Source of the DNA: Blattamonas nauphoetae
Lineage: Eukaryota; Preaxostyla; Oxymonadida
Assembly: GCA_033064195.1 (NCBI GenBank)
Contig: JARBJD010000409.1
Location: 1 to 57,373 of the forward strand
Direction: 5' to 3'
DNA length: 57,373 nucleotides
The notes beneath the pieces are model-generated. The model did not search any database. It was not told the DNA's origin and saw nothing but the letters and a program-made list of their open reading frames with translations. This document shows, in pieces, positions 54,429 through 57,373 of the stretch. Each line of letters starts with the position of its first letter. The stretch's first letter is position 1. Made by a program: the position numbers and the translations under genes.

Positions 54429-54991
54429 CCAAAATGGGTCAAAAATAGGCCAAAATATGGTTCCGAAATAGGCACCCCGGCCCAGAATCCTATTTTGGAG
54501 GTCCGATTTCTACCTTGATGGATACTCGGAGTTGAGACAAACATTATGGAAAAAAAAGTGGGACCCAAAAAAATTTTGGTTCCGAGAAATATGGGATGGA
54601 CGGAAAGAGGGATCCAAAAAAGGGGGTTTTCACCCCGGGTTATTTTACCCTCGCCGGGTTATTTTACTACTATAGTGCAAAATTGGTGACAATTCAACCA
54701 TAAACAGAGAGAACAGAGCTGAAAAAAGAAGAAAAGGAGAGTGGCATACTCGTTTTTCCATAAAAGTGCAGAGATCCACGACCGATCCTGAAACCCTGCA
54801 GAACTCTGCAAAAGTCCGGAATCTTCAAAAAACGGAGCATACCTCGATGATCCTACAGTTCCGGAGAATCTGAAACGCGAAGAATTAGAACGAAACGAAC
54901 ATAGTTGAGAAATGAGTGATCGAACCCATTGATCCTCCTTTCTGATGAAAACGCCAAAACTGAGAAATCAACGAATGAAATTTTATTTTTG

Positions 54992-55011
54992 AATTTTTTA
55001 ATTTGTATTAA
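54992..55011 (+). promoter_or_regulatory. ATTTTTTAATTTG-N6-ATG motif, copy 2
   Basis: The 13-mer ATTTTTTAATTTG ends six bases before ATG 55012, preceded by TTTTATTTTTGA. Confidence 0.7.
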
Positions 55012-55401
55012 ATGAATCCAACTGAAATGTACAAGGAAAGACGTCGAGTATGTTCGGAACAAGCATTAATTGAATCAATGAGAGAAGAGAACTGTTCACT
55101 AGTCTCTGGGTATGTCAGAAATAATGTGACGGTGACGTATGTTCATGAGGGAGTTGAATGGAGAATAAAACCAAAGTTGTGGAATCAAGGAAACAGACCT
55201 CACATTGCGAAACGTCGACACTATACTCAATCATTCGTTGAAAATGAACTGAAGAAATACAATTGTGAACTCGTCGGTGAGTACACTAAAGTTCTGGTTC
55301 CATTCACATATCGAGAGATTGGCGGAAGTGAAGTGTTCAGAATTAGACTTGATTCCTGGTTAAAGGCACCGAAAAAGCCCCATCAGAGAAAACAGAAATA
55401 A
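55012..55401 (+). CDS. two-repeat paralogue in the Polinton-like fossil
   Basis: 129 residues from ATG (MNPTEMYKERRRVCSEQALI) to TAA, with the conserved motif upstream. It has two units. The first (ESMREENCSLVSGYV, EGVEWRIKPKLW, GNRPH) matches unit 2 of the 51571 protein, and the second (QSFVENELKKYNCELVGEYT to KPH) matches its unit 3, about 60 percent identical. No N-terminal unit. It is followed after 43 bases by the next gene on the same strand. Function unknown. Confidence 0.6.
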   Translation: MNPTEMYKERRRVCSEQALIESMREENCSLVSGYVRNNVTVTYVHEGVEWRIKPKLWNQGNRPHIAKRRHYTQSFVENELKKYNCELVGEYTKVLVPFTYREIGGSEVFRIRLDSWLKAPKKPHQRKQK

Positions 55402-55424
55402 ACGCTCAACTTTTTTTATTTTCG

Positions 55425-55444
55425 GATTTTTTAATTTGTAGTAA
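55425..55444 (+). promoter_or_regulatory. ATTTTTTAATTTG-N6-ATG motif, copy 3
   Basis: The 13-mer ATTTTTTAATTTG ends six bases before ATG 55445, preceded by TTTTTTTATTTTCGG. It lies in the 43-base gap after the previous stop, so this gene has its own promoter. Confidence 0.7.
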
Positions 55445-57058
55445 ATGGCACTGCTACAACCAGTCAAGGAAAGAATTCAAGAAATTCGAGACCTCTTTCC
55501 GAAAACACAATTTCAATTTATTGATGGTCGAACGTATATTCCAGACAGCAAAAATTATCAACATCATCGTTCATTTCTTCTGAATATGCTTCAACACACA
55601 GATCTCGAGTTTCCACATCCAACAAAGAATCTCGATCTCAATCTCATTCCAGATTTTATTGAACAAGTTAAACTTCGACAACAGATGGCGTCAGAAGATC
55701 GACTTGCTCACCGAATGATTGTTGAAAACATGAAAGCAAATCCAAGAGTGAATAAAGACGAACTGAAAAAGCAGGTGTTCAGAATGACATGGAAACTGAA
55801 ATCAATAGAAGAGAAGCTGATGGATCATTGGATGAAGAATCTGTTGATCATTCAGAAGAAAAATGAACAAATGGAAAAGAGAGAAGTACAGACATTTGAT
55901 GGATTTGAAGAATGCATATTACTTGCTGAACCGCGTGACAAAGTAGCATTCAATTCTTGTCTCATGGATGCACGAAGGAAGTTCAAAAAGAATGAGGTCG
56001 AGAAGGTTGAGGATAATGGAAAACCATATCAGTTGTACTTCCACAATCACTTGAAGAACGTTGAAGAAATCACAACCTTCATTAAAGCAGTGTTCGACAA
56101 AGAGAAAGATCATCCATTCAAGATTAGTATTGACTTCGGAAAGATCATCGAGAGAAAAGACAAAGATGAGACAACCTACAATGACTTCAGACCAGAATTA
56201 GAGAACACATCGAAGAGTTTTCCGACAGTGATCAGAAGTTCAGGAGACATCAATGAGTACTCAAAATATGCGATCAATCTGATCAAAGAATCTCAAGAGA
56301 GAACACTGATGGATACGAAGACAATGTACATCGCATTTCACTCCATTCTGGTTGCAGTCTATCGATTTCCAGTTGCAGGAAAAGCTAATGCAATTCTCAC
56401 TGAACACATCAAAACGAGGAATGTTCGATACATCGATTCTGAGTACAACATCTGTTTCTTTCAATCATTGTCGTTCCTCACACTTCCTGAGGTTCCTGGC
56501 AAGAAAATATCAATCAATATGAGAAACGTTGAAGCAAAGAGATTGTTCGCTGTACATAAGAAGCTGACCCATCTCAAACCACATCAACTTACTGAGCACT
56601 TGCGAAAATATCCTGGATTTGATATTGCATGTGATATGGAGACAGTCATGCAAGAATTTAACATCACAGTTCACATTTATGAATATGATGAAGACAAGAA
56701 ACGATACCCGAACTCTCGTTCGACTAATGACCCTCAAAAGGGTCGATACTTCCTGAGTCAATCGTATGTCAACGAGAATGATGATGCAAGAGTTCTCCCA
56801 CTTCTGATGATTCCACTTACTGCAACTCTCGTTCATGTGATGTTCATTGTTGATCCTGAGATAATCACTGGATACAAACTCTGTCCTTATTGTCAGTCAA
56901 GAGGATTCCAAGTCAAGGATTCTCACTCGACATTATACCACGAGAAGCATCCAGAGAGTGCAAAGAACTCATTTGGAAAACATGTGAAGAAGATCACCTT
57001 TGACAAACACCGACTTTCATATGTTCCACACATATCCTCAACAATAGAACTTATATGA
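55445..57058 (+). CDS. polymerase-associated N-terminal protein of the Polinton-like fossil
   Basis: 537 residues (MALLQPVKERIQEIRDLFP). The first 300 residues are helical and charged, with no family recognised. Residues about 325-420 (YIDSEYNICFFQSLSFLTLP, then MRNVEAKRLFAV, CDMETVMQEFNITVHIYEY) look like the OTU-protease-like segment at the N-terminus of many Polinton-type DNA polymerases. Near the end CPYCQSRGFQVK with a downstream H-x4-H (HSTLYHEKH) resembles the zinc finger that precedes the exonuclease domain. I infer the N-terminal part of a protein-primed DNA polymerase B, here followed by broken polymerase sequence. Alternatively it could be a separate protein in its own right. Confidence 0.5.
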   Translation: MALLQPVKERIQEIRDLFPKTQFQFIDGRTYIPDSKNYQHHRSFLLNMLQHTDLEFPHPTKNLDLNLIPDFIEQVKLRQQMASEDRLAHRMIVENMKANPRVNKDELKKQVFRMTWKLKSIEEKLMDHWMKNLLIIQKKNEQMEKREVQTFDGFEECILLAEPRDKVAFNSCLMDARRKFKKNEVEKVEDNGKPYQLYFHNHLKNVEEITTFIKAVFDKEKDHPFKISIDFGKIIERKDKDETTYNDFRPELENTSKSFPTVIRSSGDINEYSKYAINLIKESQERTLMDTKTMYIAFHSILVAVYRFPVAGKANAILTEHIKTRNVRYIDSEYNICFFQSLSFLTLPEVPGKKISINMRNVEAKRLFAVHKKLTHLKPHQLTEHLRKYPGFDIACDMETVMQEFNITVHIYEYDEDKKRYPNSRSTNDPQKGRYFLSQSYVNENDDARVLPLLMIPLTATLVHVMFIVDPEIITGYKLCPYCQSRGFQVKDSHSTLYHEKHPESAKNSFGKHVKKITFDKHRLSYVPHISSTIELI

Positions 57059-57373
57059 ATTTCGATGGCACATAAGAGACAAAGACGAGTCTTCAAACCA
57101 AGACACAATTCTACATCACTTACGATTTCGAAAAAAACAATGCATGATCTCATTCTTGACAACTTGTTCTCTGATGAAAATACTCTCAGTTGATCTCATT
57201 AATTCAAAACCCTTGTCAGTTGTAGATCAGCAATCAAAACAAAATCAGGGGGTGAAGTCAATCTACTTTGATCTTCGAGATGGAAAGGACTTTGTGAAGC
57301 AATGGATCAGACAACTCTTCAAATATGCCGAGATGTTCTGAGAGGACAACTACTATGAAGACCCTGAAATACC
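57059..57373 (+). pseudogene. DNA polymerase B relic, cut by the window edge
   Basis: Short stretches such as YITYDFEKNNA (a D-x-E exonuclease-I-like motif) and SIYFDLRDGKDFVKQWIRQL occur in the order expected for the exonuclease region of a Polinton-type polymerase. They are not in one frame here. It is a fossil, and the remainder lies outside the window. Confidence 0.4.

Larger units (their letters stand above)
52165..55000. other. gene-poor AT-rich stretch of the fossil
   Basis: No gene is supported over 2.8 kb. It holds a large inverted repeat (53720-54255), a direct repeat CTCTGCAAAAGTCCGGAA at 53374-53391 and 54804-54821, a CTCCTATTTAGGAG palindrome (54415-54428), and a doubled GGGTTATTTTAC word near 54636-54670. 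The second copy of the 18-mer lies about 190 bases before the gene at 55012. This may be a control or replication region. Confidence 0.5.
51346..57373 (+). mobile_element. Polinton-like (virus-like) fossil, right part outside the window
   Basis: From about 51350 the DNA becomes clearly AT-richer, and the genes lack introns and share a promoter-like motif not seen elsewhere. It holds two related small repeat proteins, a 537-residue protein with features of the N-terminal region of protein-primed family B DNA polymerases, and polymerase-like sequence at the window edge. A terminal repeat was not seen. The left boundary is approximate, and the element continues beyond 57373. The polymerase part shown is broken (at least two breaks in the visible stretch); the three upstream genes look whole. 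Confidence 0.55.

Overview
The window reads as nuclear DNA of a protist with compact, intron-bearing genes. The best match I can recall is an oxymonad (Preaxostyla), probably Blattamonas nauphoetae or a close relative. This is inferred from remembered family resemblance: kinases fused to a coiled coil and tandem SPRY-like domains, small SPRY proteins ending in a short conserved tail, large surface proteins with chlamydial Pmp-like beta-helix repeats, and very short introns. No database was consulted. I saw no rRNA, tRNA or CRISPR array.

Layout. 1-10.7 kb: non-genic DNA, then decayed minus-strand surface-protein sequence, split by a 974-bp transposon (9607-10580). 11.5-19.8 kb: kinase/SPRY gene A, with seven SPRY-like modules plus a dead eighth. 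It is cut in two by a 1,980-bp transposon (15060-17039) with 9-bp target duplications and a captured gene fragment. 19.9-23.7 kb: another surface-protein relic holding a 325-bp hAT-like MITE. 23.9-26.8 kb: kinase/SPRY gene C, its last SPRY exon split by a 475-bp MITE. 27-31.2 kb: decayed surface-protein and SPRY pieces. 31.3-33.8 kb: kinase/SPRY gene B, the only uninterrupted member. 34-38.3 kb: a very acidic, then basic, low-complexity protein whose single reading frame has one internal TGA. 39.5-40.6 kb: a minisatellite of about 45 units. 42.9-44.6 kb: a divergent pair made of an LPCAT-like acyltransferase and a tail-anchored protein. 45.6-48.8 kb: two small SPRY genes and relics of an unidentified neighbour. 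48.9-50.1 kb: a coiled-coil protein. 51.3 kb to the end: AT-rich DNA of a Polinton-like (virus-like) fossil, with three open genes sharing one promoter-like motif and the start of a protein-primed DNA polymerase relic.

The genes A, B and C share one plan: a kinase with Gly in place of the HRD arginine, a coiled coil, then SPRY-like modules. Each SPRY module holds an in-frame segment that looks like an intron of exactly 30 nt. The small SPRY genes carry introns of 29-35 nt at other positions. Donors across the window follow GT[G/T/A]TG. Three DNA transposon families have inserted into these repeated genes, and paralogous copies give clean pre-insertion sites, so target duplications can be read directly. 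The most unusual signals are the frame-neutral 30-nt introns, the homogenised SPRY core shared by all kinase genes, the TAGT/ACTA transposon family with TGA target sites, and the promoter motif at fixed distance from three start codons in the fossil.
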